A DNA stretch of 64,000 nucleotides from Sinonovacula constricta (taxonomy: Eukaryota; Mollusca; Bivalvia; Cardiida; Solecurtidae), in assembly GCA_007844125.1 (NCBI GenBank), contig CM017573.1, forward strand, positions 1,946,293-2,010,292, read 5' to 3'. The translations under genes and the position numbers were made by a program. Below are positions 1-13,500 of this stretch, piece after piece (positions within the stretch are counted from its first letter, which is position 1; every line of letters starts with the position of its first letter). A model generated the notes under the pieces. It did not search any database. It had not been told where the DNA came from and saw nothing but the letters and a program-made list of their open reading frames with translations.

Positions 1-1418
1 AACAGAATGCAGTATCTTGGCACAGCTTTATGGCATACTATCACAGTGGAGACAGCACAGAATGGGACCTAAGTAACCATTATTACTTGACAATTTCTAA
101 TAACAAGTTATATATTCAATGAGATGGACTTTGAATTTAATGATAAGTTGCAACATTTTTTTATGTTTTTTGGGGAAAAATATTATCTATTAGGTCATCT
201 AGAATTAAAAGTTCCCAATCCAACATTAGATAGCATTAAATTAGACTTAGATACATGTTGTTCAAGTAATTAAATCAATAGTTTATACTCCTCTTTCGAA
301 GTATCAGTTGGATAGTAGCAGCATATTCATTATAATTATATTCCTCATTTTAATTGATTGAATTATATTTTTCAGGTTTGTTTTTGACATCTTGAAACTT
401 GAGTAATTCTCCTATAAGCATGCCATTATATGCAGTATATAAAAAGATGCCTATTAAGTACATGTATTAGGACAAGAAATTAAATGTCAGTTATTAGAGG
501 TACATTTATTGGGAAAAAAGATCAGAAGAATTAAAGAAAATAATAACAAAACACACCAATTCACATATATGTTAATCTCAAAACGATCTCTTGAAAAATG
601 CATGAGTTTTTTATGTAACTGCCATATTTAACTATTTCAAAGAAATTGGTTTCATGTGTTTCCCCTTCTTTTATATTGTTACTTTTTAGCTCCTTTATTC
701 TGAATCAGACTACAATGTTTCCTTTGCCTTGCCCCTTCCTTTATTTTTAAAGGAATGACAATTCTTTAAGTGTGTTTCTAAAATGACCATGAATGGTAAT
801 TGGTTCATGCTCGTCCTACCGATTTCCTATCCAAAGTTGGCATTGTGTGAAAGGTATTCATTTTATATGGAGTCCTCCATGTTTAATGGAAACTTACAAA
901 GGTTCTGCCCATCTAAAAAAACCTTGCGAATCAAAAGTGAATAATTTCAGTTCATTGCAGTTTGGCCTGTATTTTTAAATTGTCAGTGATGTCACTTTCA
1001 TATATGATGGAAGAGATCACCAAATATTGATATTTGCTTCAGTTTAAATATTTAATATTCTTAAAAGATATTAATATTTGATATTCTGAAAATATATTAA
1101 TTATATTAATATTCAATGATTGTAAATATAATAAAAAGACATAAGATAAGCTCTTATTAATGTATGTTTATCCCAGCATAAGTACTGTCCTTTAGGTCTA
1201 TTTCTTAAATAAAAGCTACAAAACTAAGAAGCAGAAAAATAAGGGGTGAACTTGTAAGAAAAATACATTTATTATTTTTTAAATTTTTATTCTTTTCACA
1301 AAGCAAATGTATGCACCGTAGTGTAAATAATACAAAACATGTAGGAATGTACAAGAATAAGCATTCTTTTGTTTAGAAATGATAACAGTAATAAGTATTT
1401 ATTCCTCAAATATTTCAG
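1..1418 (+). other. Upstream intron, no exon seen
   Basis: AT-rich sequence with scattered stops in all frames, ending in the acceptor tatttcag before exon 1. Exon 1 starts one base from the end of a codon, so an earlier coding exon lies to the left of the window. The small open frames here have no Ig-like or PEVK-like content. Confidence 0.7.
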
Positions 1419-1554
1419 TGAGGACATGTCCGTGGGATCCATTGAGGAACCGATGGCACCCAACTTTACCAGCCCATTGGCTGCCAGCCGTGAAGTTATG
1501 GAGGGAAGCCGTGTCAGACTGGACTGTGTCCTGATTGGAAATCCAGAGCCTGAA
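1419..1554 (+). CDS. Exon 1: Ig 1, first half
   Basis: 1/0. Encodes PNFTSP ... VRLDCVL ... NPEPE, the A to B strands of an I-set Ig up to just before the core Trp. Donor gaa|gtgagt. Confidence 0.9.
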
Positions 1555-4500
1555 GTGAGTACCAGTCTATAGATAACAGCATGATTAACAAAGTGGTTTA
1601 AGTGAAGATATTTTCATATGAGATTGTGATTAAAGTCTTTTAAACATTTTCCTTATATGTAATAAATATTTGGTATTAAATGTATTTTCTTTTTCAATGC
1701 TATTATCTTCTTTTTTTTTCTTTTTTTTTCTAAGTTATTTAAATATAGTTTGTTTTGGACAGTTTTCTCCAAATGTATTTACTTCATACTACAACACAGA
1801 TCCATGAATACACAAATCATATATACATGTAAACAGTTCCTCAAAATATTAAATCCTGGTTATACAGAGGTCTTATTATTTTAATTCAACTAATATACAA
1901 CGCCTTTCCTGTCATTCTTGCAGGTGATTTGGATGCACAATGACAAACCAGTGAAAGAGTCAGCTGACATACAGCTCTTGTTCGAAGGAGATCGCTGCAC
2001 TCTTGTTATCCGCGAAGCATATCTTGAAGATGCTGGCATGTATCGTGTTGTTGCCAAGAATGAACAAGGTGTTGCAGAGTGCTCTTGCAAGCTGCATGTA
2101 GAACGTAAGTCTACTTTTTTTCTGTTTATCTGTGTGGTGAATTTTTTATTAATAAAAATTACAAACTTAATTTTCAAATAAATAATTTTATACCTGTTTA
2201 TGGCTTCTTTATGTTGCTTGTTTATCTTGAACTAGGTAAATAATCTATTAAGTTTTTCATATAATAATATCAAGGCTTCTAATCTTTCTTCTTCTATACA
2301 TTGCAGAATTCTTTTTAGGTGCAACCATACTGGTTTCATTTACTGTATACACATATCTGTTGTTCTTTTGTAATGATGTTACATAAAACATCTTTGCCCC
2401 AAACCCTCTTGCAGCCCTGAGTGAACTGAGTGATGCTTCTGTTGGTGGTGAGATCAGTGCTCCCAAGTTTACACAGTTGCTGCGCGATGTCACTGCCCAC
2501 CAAGGTCAAAGGGTCACACTCCAATGCAGAGTTCAAGGTCACCCACTGCCCAGCGTACAGTGGTACAAGGACAACAGGCCCATAGAGTCCAGCAGTGACT
2601 TCCAGGTAATTGGTATATTAATTGGTGGACTGCTTAGATAATTAGGTGATTAATTCTTGAGTTGCCCAACTGTTTTGCCTAGTTAATTGATTGCAGTTTG
2701 ATAGGTTGATCAATTGTTTGATGCTCTTTACAAAAATATGTTACAACTGTTTGATTCAGTCCACTTTTCACTCCTTATGACAATCTTAAATCCAGATTTG
2801 GTGAAGTTTTTATAGATTGTTAATTGCATTTAAATAATTCCGAAATTGAAGTTCTTATAAGGTTTGGTTAACTGTTCATACTTATGTGTAAAAATCTTTC
2901 AGAGCTTGTTTAACTTCTAGCTTGAATGGATTTAATTATTCCTGATGCATTTCTTTATACCTTTAATATCATGTGCAATGTTCCTCTATCAGGTCACAGC
3001 CTTTGCTGATGTCCACAACCTAACAATCCCTGAAGTCTTCGTTGAAGATGGCGGCAACTTCATGGTGAAAGCCTCTAACAAGGCCGGTGAAGCCAAGTGC
3101 TACTCTAAACTGATTGTAAAACCAATTGCTCAAGAGATGACAATCCAGAAGACTGTTGAGACAAAGCGTATGGTGACGGAAGTGACCCACTCCCCACCGG
3201 AGTTTGTGAAGCTTTTCATGGATAAGGTGGTGCGACCTGGGGACTCCGTAACACTAGACTGTACCATTACAGGCAGCCCAAAGCCAAAGGTAGGATCCCA
3301 ATCTGGGGTTAAGACCACCTTCTTGTAATTATTACCTTTCTAGAAAGTTCATCTCTTTAACAACCAGCTATATTCCGATAGGATTCAAATACTTCAAACC
3401 ACTAATTGTCAATTAGTTATAATGAATTGTTTTCTATAAAATGTAGTTATATTTTATAATTACTTAAATGTCTGGCATTTGTTCGTTGTTCATTTGTCTC
3501 TATTTGGTTCAATCAGAAAAAATATTTCAGCACTTTTTCATTCAAATTTTGTTGGTAGTATACATAATAAAATACTTTCTATATCAGTGTATAACATTAA
3601 CTACCGTTTTCCCCCCCAGGTATCTTGGTTCATCAATGGGGAGCCAGTTGTATCCCAGGACTACCAGATTACTATGGAGGGAGATCACTATGCCCTTCAT
3701 ATCCCAGAAGTCTTTGATGAGGATGCCGGACGATTCAGCGTCACTGCCGAGAATCCCTCGGGCAAGGCCACGTGTTCCTCCATGCTTCATGTAGAAGAAC
3801 CAATATCAGTCTCCTGCTCCACGTGTCGAGACAAGGACATTCGAGTCTCAAGTGTATGTATCTTAATGTCTTTTAAGGTTTACCATTCTACCAACTATAT
3901 TTCTGTACTATATATCTCTGGAGATGGTGTCCACTTGAAGCAGATATAGTGCTGCCTTCACTGTGTATAGCATGCCATGAAAACCTGCTGTGATACCACA
4001 CCTAGTCATATTATCCTGACACTGGGCCCACATGTCATGGATCTACCCTTATATATGCTTGAGCCTTTTTTTATGACTTTGGTATGTCGTAGCCCAGGTT
4101 CAACCCTGGCCTCCCATACCTGGAGCCGACGATCTACCGATTGTGCTACCAGGTCTAGTGTATGTGTCTTTTTATTTCAGGATTCCAAGATATTTTATTA
4201 TTGTCCTTTCTTATTTACTTATTTAATTACAAATCTAAGTTTATTTATGCCTTTTGTGATGCATAAATGCATTATAAATAGTGATATCAAAGATAAGTGT
4301 CTTAACTTTGTGTATCAATTGTGTATAAAAATTAAGTAAATTTGATAACCTTTAATATTCTTTACATGTTAAAAACAAAAAAATTCTAAATATTACTGTA
4401 TTAACATTTTGCAATAAGACTATGAATTTAAAAAGAGACGAATTAAAGAAAAATGAGACATAAAAGTTTGATACCATTGTTTTTTTCTTCAGTATATATA

Positions 4501-7500
4501 AAATCCACCCCCACCAACCCAATGTTATGTTTTAATGTAAAAGCAAATCATAAACTTTGATAAATGTTCCTCTAGGGGTCGCTATTCCTCAACCGAGACA
4601 CTTACTACCACCGAGACACGCGTATCTCGACAAGCTGTCACCGAGGTTAGACAGCCGTCATACATCCCCTCGATGGAGGAGCACTCTACAACACTCGTGA
4701 CCAACATTCAACCAAGGTTTGATGACATTAGAGCCCAGGAGCACTATGCAACCACCATCACAACCGATCTGCAACCAAAATACCAGGCGGTTGATTTGAC
4801 GATTTCTGTACCGAATCCCACCAAAGTTCCTTCAGACACTGAAGAATATCACTGCTATGGAAGGAACTAAAGTCACATTCGAGGGAGTTGTTACAGGTTG
4901 GTAGGAATATGGTTAATTTAATTTTATAAAAAGTAATACTTTGACCAATAACATGTAAAAAAGAATTTCTTATTAATGCCTTGTATCAAGCACATTTTAC
5001 TGATTCTTCTCTCAGTCAGATTCATTCTTTATGGAACAATGTGATTGATGCAAATGTAACCTTCATTTTTACCCATCTAATCTTTCTCTATAATCAACCA
5101 ATCTAATCTCTCATCGATTTCAGCCATTCATATATTTCCATTTGTTCAGCCAATCCAATCTCTTATTTAGTTCATCCAATCAAATCCACTAAATTTCTAT
5201 CCAGGCAAACCCCAGCCTAATATCAAATGGTACAAGGAGGGTAAGGACATTACTGACACCCCAGATTTTGAAATCTCCTATCGCGATGGCCGCGTGGCAT
5301 TGATGATTCCTCAGGTGTTCCCGGAAGATGCTGGTACCTTCACATGTAAGGCTTCTAACCAGGGAGGCAGTGCTCAAAGCACTTCAGAGCTGATTGTCAG
5401 AGGTAGGGAAAATATATAAAAAAATCTATTCTTTGAAAATTTAGGCATGAAGATCAAAAGTCCACTACATAATGAAATTTAATTTCAGAATAATAATTAT
5501 TTTGAGTTATGTTATAAGAATTCATTGTTTAAAAGTTAAAATATAAAACTTTTTAGATATGCTTAGGAATAGTTGGTAATATAATCTTAAAGTTTTTATT
5601 ATGTTTTGGAAATATGCTAGATAAAAAAGGTATAACTACCTCCTGGGAGCTATAGTCTTGATCTACACTTTATCCATATAAGTATAAACAAGTTTTTCTG
5701 TGCAATAACTATTCCAACTTTCACTGGTTTACAGCTTCCGTGATCCCACCATCATTCACCCAGAAGATGTACGACATCTCCATCAAGGAGGGGGAACCAG
5801 TCAAACTGACAGTCCGTGTTGCCGGGCATCCACCACCCGAGATCACATGGTACAGAGAAGGTCAACAAATCATCAGCTCACCAGACTTCGAGATTATCCA
5901 GGTTAGATTTACCAGATTTGTGAACTCTTGATTTATTCAAATTTTCACATGTAGACTAAGGCATTTTTTTAGATACTTCTTTTAAATGTAAGTGCATGGC
6001 TGTGTTCAAGTCTATGAACTTGAAAGAATAAGAATTATAATGATGAAAATATTATCAGTTGTAATTATCATAATAATAAAGTTAATGTGTGAAGGACTAC
6101 CAGCTGACCTGCAGTGCACTGGTGGTTCTACCCAAACATTTGTCTGGGGTCTTCCTTCACCAAAATAGCTGGACATCACTACAATGATCATGATTGGTCA
6201 CTGCAATGTATTTCAGAAACAAAAAACATAATAATAATATAATATGTAATTGGGTATTGCAGAAGGTAGATTTTCTCTCACTGTACATTATGAGATAATG
6301 ATGAAATATTATTGAGAATATTAATAATAATAATTATCATAGCAATGGTATTAATATTTTAATTGTGTCTCAAAGGAGGGAGATTTCCACACACTGTACA
6401 TCCCAGAAGTTTTCTATGAAGACTCGGGCAGATTTACAGTCAAGGCTACGAATCCTGGCGGAAAAGCTGAGGTCACTGCTCGTCTTAATGTCGCTGGTAA
6501 GTATTGTTATGGTTACAGTTTATTTAGATTTTGAATTGTTTTAGATTTGGACAAGTAGTGATACTGTGTATTGTTTGACCTGATTGTTTTTAGTTTTTTG
6601 AAATTGACTTCTGAGGTCAGTTATTTTTCCAGCATTCTAAACAGTATAGGATGTGATATTAAACAAATAACAGATGTAAATAAGATATTAATACAGGTTT
6701 ACTATTTAAGATATTGAAAAAAAACATAATGTATTATTCAGGTGAACCTATGCAAGTTGAAGTGGAAGAACAGAAACCAGTCATCGAGGCTCGTGAAATC
6801 TTTGAACCCAGTCGGGCACCAGGCACTAAGACTGCACCCAAGCGTCCAACTGATGAGGCACCACTGTTTAAGGTGTCAAAGATCCAGAAACCAGAGGAAC
6901 CAAAGAAATTCACTGAACAAATTGAGGTGCAGATTGACAAGAAACAGCCGCTTCCTGAATTCAAGAAGAAAATCCCACTATTTGGCGTCCCAGTTGAAGA
7001 ACCAGAAGAAGTGCCGCAAAGAAAGATGCCAACTGACAGAACACTGCCCAGATTTGGTGTTCCCGTTGAAGAGCCAATTGCACCAAAGTATACACCATAT
7101 CACAGAGAGAAACCAATGTTTACTAAGGTATATTTATAATAGTAACTTTAAGTGATTACTAAAATGAAATAAAAAAAGTTTTTGTATGTGACTTATTAAT
7201 CAGTCTTGATATTACCATCAATTTCAGTATTTTATATGTCTTTTCCATCAATCTGTGTAATTTAATTTATATAGATAGATTGTAGTAAAAACTGTTATTT
7301 ATGGCCTCATTATAAAAGATATTACAAGATACAAAAAGGTTTTCTTTTTACAATTTTCAGGATCAGTTGTAAAAGCCTAAAATGTTCAAAGCACAAAAAA
7401 GGCACAAACAATTATTGTTCTTTGTGCATGTATAACAAATTGAATAAAATTTATTAACTTTTAAGGAGGCTGCAAAGTTGGATAAATCCAATTCTTCCTG

Positions 7501-10500
7501 TACAAAATAAATGGCAAAATAGAAAAACTGAATAAAAGCAAATCAGAAAAGTAAGAAATCTGTTAAAAGTAGAAGTATTAAAACAACAGTAATAAAATTG
7601 AAATAAAAGTCTAGTAATACTAATGAGAGTTACTATCTTCCAGCCTTTAAGAAACCAGACCGCCAGAGAGGGTGAGAAGGTTCGACTGGAGGTTATGTTC
7701 AAAGGAAAGCCGGAACCTATTGTGAAGTGGTTCCGTGAAGACTCTGAGATCCAGAGCTCTCCTGACTTTGAGATCACATACAGTGATGAGTACACATCAC
7801 TCACCATCGCCGAGGCCTTCCCTGAAGATGGAGGAGTATTCAAATGCGTCATCACCAATGCCGATGGTTCTGCCACTTCTGAGGCCATGATTAATGTTTT
7901 GCGTATGTTGAAGAGTTTTTAAATTTTTTACTGGGGTGGAGATTGTGGGACGCAGGGGACAAGAAGGGGAAAAATAGAAAAGAATAAACTTTAGAATAAG
8001 GATATGCCAATGTTTCAATGATTTGGCATACTTATTTTCTATTAATGATGTGGAATAATTATCTGAATAAATTGTACATTTAATATTTTGTAATTGCTTG
8101 AACTTATTTAAATAATGAACAAATAATAAGTTACTCATGTATAAATACTCTTTTATAGATGACTTTAAAAAATTACAAATAATGAAAGCAATTTTTCAAA
8201 ATAAAGTTATTCAATAGACATGCACATTATATGGCATACCATTAATTTTCTCCTACTTTTATGATGAAATTATCCATTCACTTAAAATAAAATTTCATTA
8301 TTTCTCATTCTTCACAGCTGCTCAGATTCCTGTCACCGAAAAGTTTGAGCCTACCGCAGCTGCTCCACGTGAGAAGCCAGTGCCAACCATGCCTGCAGCC
8401 CCGAGAGAGAAATTCCGTCCAGTGACTGCACCAAAACCAGAAGCACCACGGGAGGAGAGGATTCCCTCACCGATCGAAGCTGTACGACCAATGTTTATTG
8501 ATCGTCTAGACAATGTGAGAATGGTAGAGGATACCAATGTGATTCTTGAATGTCATTTGACAGGGCAGCCCTTCCCAGAAGTCAGCTGGACAAAGGACGG
8601 GTACCCATTAAGACCTGATGCAAGGTATGTTGATTTTAACATATATAAACTTAATCTTTCTTTTTTTCCTGACTTCAGAACAGTATATATAAATACAACT
8701 GTGATGTGAGAAGGTTTTTCAGCTAACCTGCAGTGCACCAGTGGTTCTATCCAGACATAGTGGTCTTCATGCACAAGGTGGACATTACCAATAAGACCAT
8801 CATTGTGTGTGTGTGATGAAACAAAAAAATAAAAACGAAAAACACGCATTAAACAATTTTAATATATTATTAGTCCATACATAGTACATAGCTCTGATAA
8901 ACTATTAGATACATCCATTTTCTCTATTCAACAGACATAGGATAAGTGTAGACAACGACACTGGACGATGCACGCTGATCATCTCAAGATGTCGCCCTGA
9001 TGATGCTGGAGAGTATATCTGTACTGCGATCAACCCCATCGGAGAGAGCGTCACACGATCCACACTCCTGCCTGTAGAGAGTACGTATCTGGTTTATTGA
9101 CCCTTACAGATGTGCTTGAGATGTGCTTAAGGTGTGCTCAAGATGTGCTCATGCTCATAAGATGAGTGTTTATCATCTGACAAATTGTCAGTTTCGGTTA
9201 AAATAGTTCTAATGTATTACTTAAAGATCACAATTATGGTATGTTACATGTAATTGTAAAGGTTAAACATCAGTGGATGAATTTATTTGTAAATCTTAAA
9301 AAAAATACATTGCATTTCTCCACTCACTAAGAAGGAAAATTGTCTACCATTCATATTGGATGCATGTATTATAAAATATATACAGTGTATTAACACCAAT
9401 TTTCCTACTCAGAAAGTTCTCCACTATTTTTGGTATTGAATAGGTATATTTCAAAATTTATAAATAACTCTATTTTTCAAACCGACAAAGAAGGAAGCCC
9501 TACCTTCTCTGTTTATTTTAAACTCTCTAAATAGCTCCCAATCTCCACCAATAGAAAAGAAAAGCCACTTCCCTTCTATTGGATGGATATACATTGTATT
9601 TCAATTTCTTTATTTACTCCTTATCTGCATCCACAGAGAAGGAAGCTCCACCCCCTCTACCTGACACTATGCCACCAACACTGCCATTTGAAGAGGCCCT
9701 TCGTCAGAAGGCCCAACAACCAAGACGTACCGAGAAGGAATTCTTCATCCCACGCTCAGAGAGAATTCTTGAGAGCAATGTTGACTATCGCATGTCACAG
9801 CTTGAAGAGCCAGAATATCAACCAGTCTTTGAAGGAAAGGTAATAAAAAAGTAACATAACAAAAACAAAAATTTAGTAAGTGATATAAAAAACATCCTTA
9901 TACCAATCCATTTTTCCATTATTATTTTTTTTTGCTGATTTTTGTAGCACAATTGCAGGCTTGCAAACATGTATGTTGGAAATCTTGCAATTTGCTTCAC
10001 ATGAAGAGACAAAAACGACAAAAACAAAGATACCAATTTTACCCTCATGTAGCAATACCACCTTCATTTTCATTCCAGCAATTCCAGATCTCACAGTTTG
10101 AAGACCGTCTCCGCGAGGAGATTCAGTATCGTGATGGTAAAGTCCGATTCGCCAGTGAGACGGAAACTTCAGAGTATGATTCGGAGGTTCCAGACAGCAT
10201 GGCGCCCAATATGGCTCCACAGATTGTCCAGAAGATAAAGGACTTCCAGCTGATAGAGGGTGCTGATGCCACATTTGTCTGCAGGATCATTGGCAAACCT
10301 AGACCAAAGGTAGTAAGAATTTTCAACTAAAGAGAATTTTCATACAGAATTGTGGGAACAAAGTTTTCTTGTTGTAAAAACCTATTTTATTAGGTTTAAT
10401 TTTAAAATTAAAATAAAGAAAAGTTAAAATACTTAGGTCATATGAATTTAAACCTGACTTTTGTCACTAGACAAAGGTCATATGAATTTTAACCTGACTT

Positions 10501-13500
10501 TTGTCACTAGACTAAGGTCATATGAATTTTAACCTGACTTTTGTCACTAGACTAAGGTCATATGAATTTTAACCTGACTTTTGTCACTAGACTAAGGTCA
10601 TATGAATTTTAACCTGACTTTTGTCACTAGACTAAGGTCATATGAATTTTAACCTGACTTTTGTCACTAGACTAAGGTTAAGTGAATTTTGACCTGACTT
10701 TTGTCATTGGACGAGGCAATCTTAAAAGCTAAACTTGACTTTTATTCATGCATTTATACAAGATTCAAAACACTTTTATCTTTTTAATAATAATATTATC
10801 AAAAAGTTTCTTCCTATTGAAACAAAACAACTTAATAATTCAAACATTATTTTCTTATGGGATGAACATGATTTTTATTTTTTATTTAGTTCAATATTAT
10901 ATATCCATGTATATTTTTTTCTCTAATAGGTTGCTTGGTACAAGGATGGACATCGTGTAAAGAGATCCAACCGATATGACATCAAATATGACCGTGAAGG
11001 ATTCTGCACACTGCGTATCCGTGTGGCATTGCCTGAAGATGCTGGTCACTACACAGTTCTCGCTGTCAACTCACTTGGTAAAGACACCTGTTCCAGCCAG
11101 TTACTGATTGAGAGCTTTGGCAATATTGATGCCACGTCCTTCGTGCACCCAGAGACCCTGGACAGGATTCTCCGAAGGTAGAGTACTCCTGTTAATTTTT
11201 CTTTTAGTTTGTTGTTTTTCTTTCCAGTGTTTTAGAATCGCAACATTTAAATTGCCATCAAAGATATATTCTACTTATCAAATACATGTAGTAAGAGTCC
11301 TGATTTTGTGTATTAGTTATACTAAGATGCTAGATATTTTGGTTGACATGTAATAAATACAAAAAAACATTTAAACTGTTACTGATTAAAGAAGTTATGG
11401 AAATGTCATTAGTATATTTTTTCCTGAAACAACAACAACAACAACACAGAAACAACTGTACTGCCTTTTATTAAAAACAGCAACAAAAGTCATTTTTAGT
11501 TTAAGTAAGGACACACAAAATTATACAACTCCCTTTACTACAATTGTTCATTCTTTTGTCTGTCAAATGTCCAATAGTAAACAATGAAAAAGTATCAAAA
11601 TTAAAAACAAATGGAAATATTATGCTAATATTTATAATGCTAATAAAAATTAGTTTTATGCCCTGGGACTTCAAGATAAAGATATATTTGTTAAGTTTAT
11701 ATTATATTCAGATCCTGCCATCATTCTCTTGAAATAAACTAATTTCTGATTCTCCTAACCAGGGAGTCTAGTCGTGCCTCGACTGATCAGCCACAGGACA
11801 TGGGTGGCGTGTTTGAATCCCAGCTGAAACCACAGTTCAAGATGAAGCCAAATGACTCAGAGGTTCGTGAGGGCCATACCGTGAGGTTTGATACCCTGGT
11901 CACAGGACGGCCACTGCCAGAACTCACATGGTACCTGGACGATAACAAGGTTCAGCCTGATGATAATCACAAGGTAAAAAAGTCTTGAAGCTTTAGAAAT
12001 ACTAGCATGTTGCATTTATTTATCAATATAACCTGTTTTTCAGTGTGCATCAGCATCCTAAGGTGAAATTAAATGATAATAACAAGGTTACAGGGATTGT
12101 CATTGGTTGAATTTCTTCAAATATATTTTCTATTAACATTTGTGCATGGATTTATTTTGGGAGACTTTACAAATAGCATAGAAATTTATGAAAGACTGTT
12201 GACCATTCAATGTTTGTTACTTTATTTACTATTTAAGTTTGGTCTATATGTAATTTGTAACTATCTGAGTAATACTGGTACATTGTGGTTATAAGTAAAT
12301 TTTTAGTGGATGAAAGGTGGTAATTTCCTTTTGCTAACATTTTCATATCTACCTAAATGTAGGTCATGTAAACTGTAACAGTTTAAATATATATTTTATA
12401 AAGTTTGGGTAATAATTTGTTTTTTAGATGGTAGTCAATGAAGATGGCGTCCACTCGCTGATCATTACCAGAGCCTCTCCACTAGATGCAGGCCTCTATA
12501 AGTGTGTTGCCACAAACAAGGGAGGCCAGTCTGCATTCACTGTCCAGCTTAGAGTACTTGGTGAGTTACCCACCCCTATATAGAGCATTATAAACTCATG
12601 AGTTGATGACCACTTATGGTGACTTTTTTGATAAATTTATGTGTATTTAATTAAAAAAGATATAGAGTACTGATTTTACTTTAAGTATTGTACATGCTAA
12701 TAATGATAAATAGTACACTTTTTCATTAGCTTCTGTCATTTTTTTTACCTAAATTTAGTTTTCAGAATATTGAGCTAATGAGTGAGAAGCATCAGTTTAT
12801 CTTGTCAGTTTATGATTCATAACCATATACAAATCAAACTGCAATATTTTTAACAGGGCAGAAGATGCACTGAAACTTAAAAGCTTGACCAGATTGAAAC
12901 CCTTGTATAAACTGACGTTTTGACATCAATATAATTTTAAAATGTTTTACAATGACTGTGATAGTGTCTTGAGGGGCTAAACAGATGTACCTTTAATAAA
13001 AAAGTCATCTTTGAAAAAAAAACTTCTATCCTAAGATTTATGAAAATATTACATCATCTTTTTTCGTAGTTCAATATTGTTTAAACCCAAAATATCTGCC
13101 TATGTTTGCAGAGCGAGAACAGATGCAACCACCCAAGTTTGTTGACCGTATGCAGAACTACACAATCAAGGAAGGTCAGGCAGTGACCTTGACTGCCCGG
13201 GCTGTCGGTACACCAATACCCATGATCAGCTGGCAGAAGAATAACAAGATGCTAACTCCCAACAAGGACTATAAGTGAGTAGAAAAAAAAATATTCCATG
13301 TAGGAAAACAGTTGATGACAATGACCTTAAAAATTGATACAACAACACAGGAATTTGAAAAAATAAAACAATAACACGAAAACAAAGACAAATAAGTAAT
13401 ATCTCTGTTATTGTTTGTTATTTGTTACATCACATTGACACAATTATGGTCATATTGGCAACATCCAGCTAATTATTGTTGGTGGTAGACCCCAGACTCA

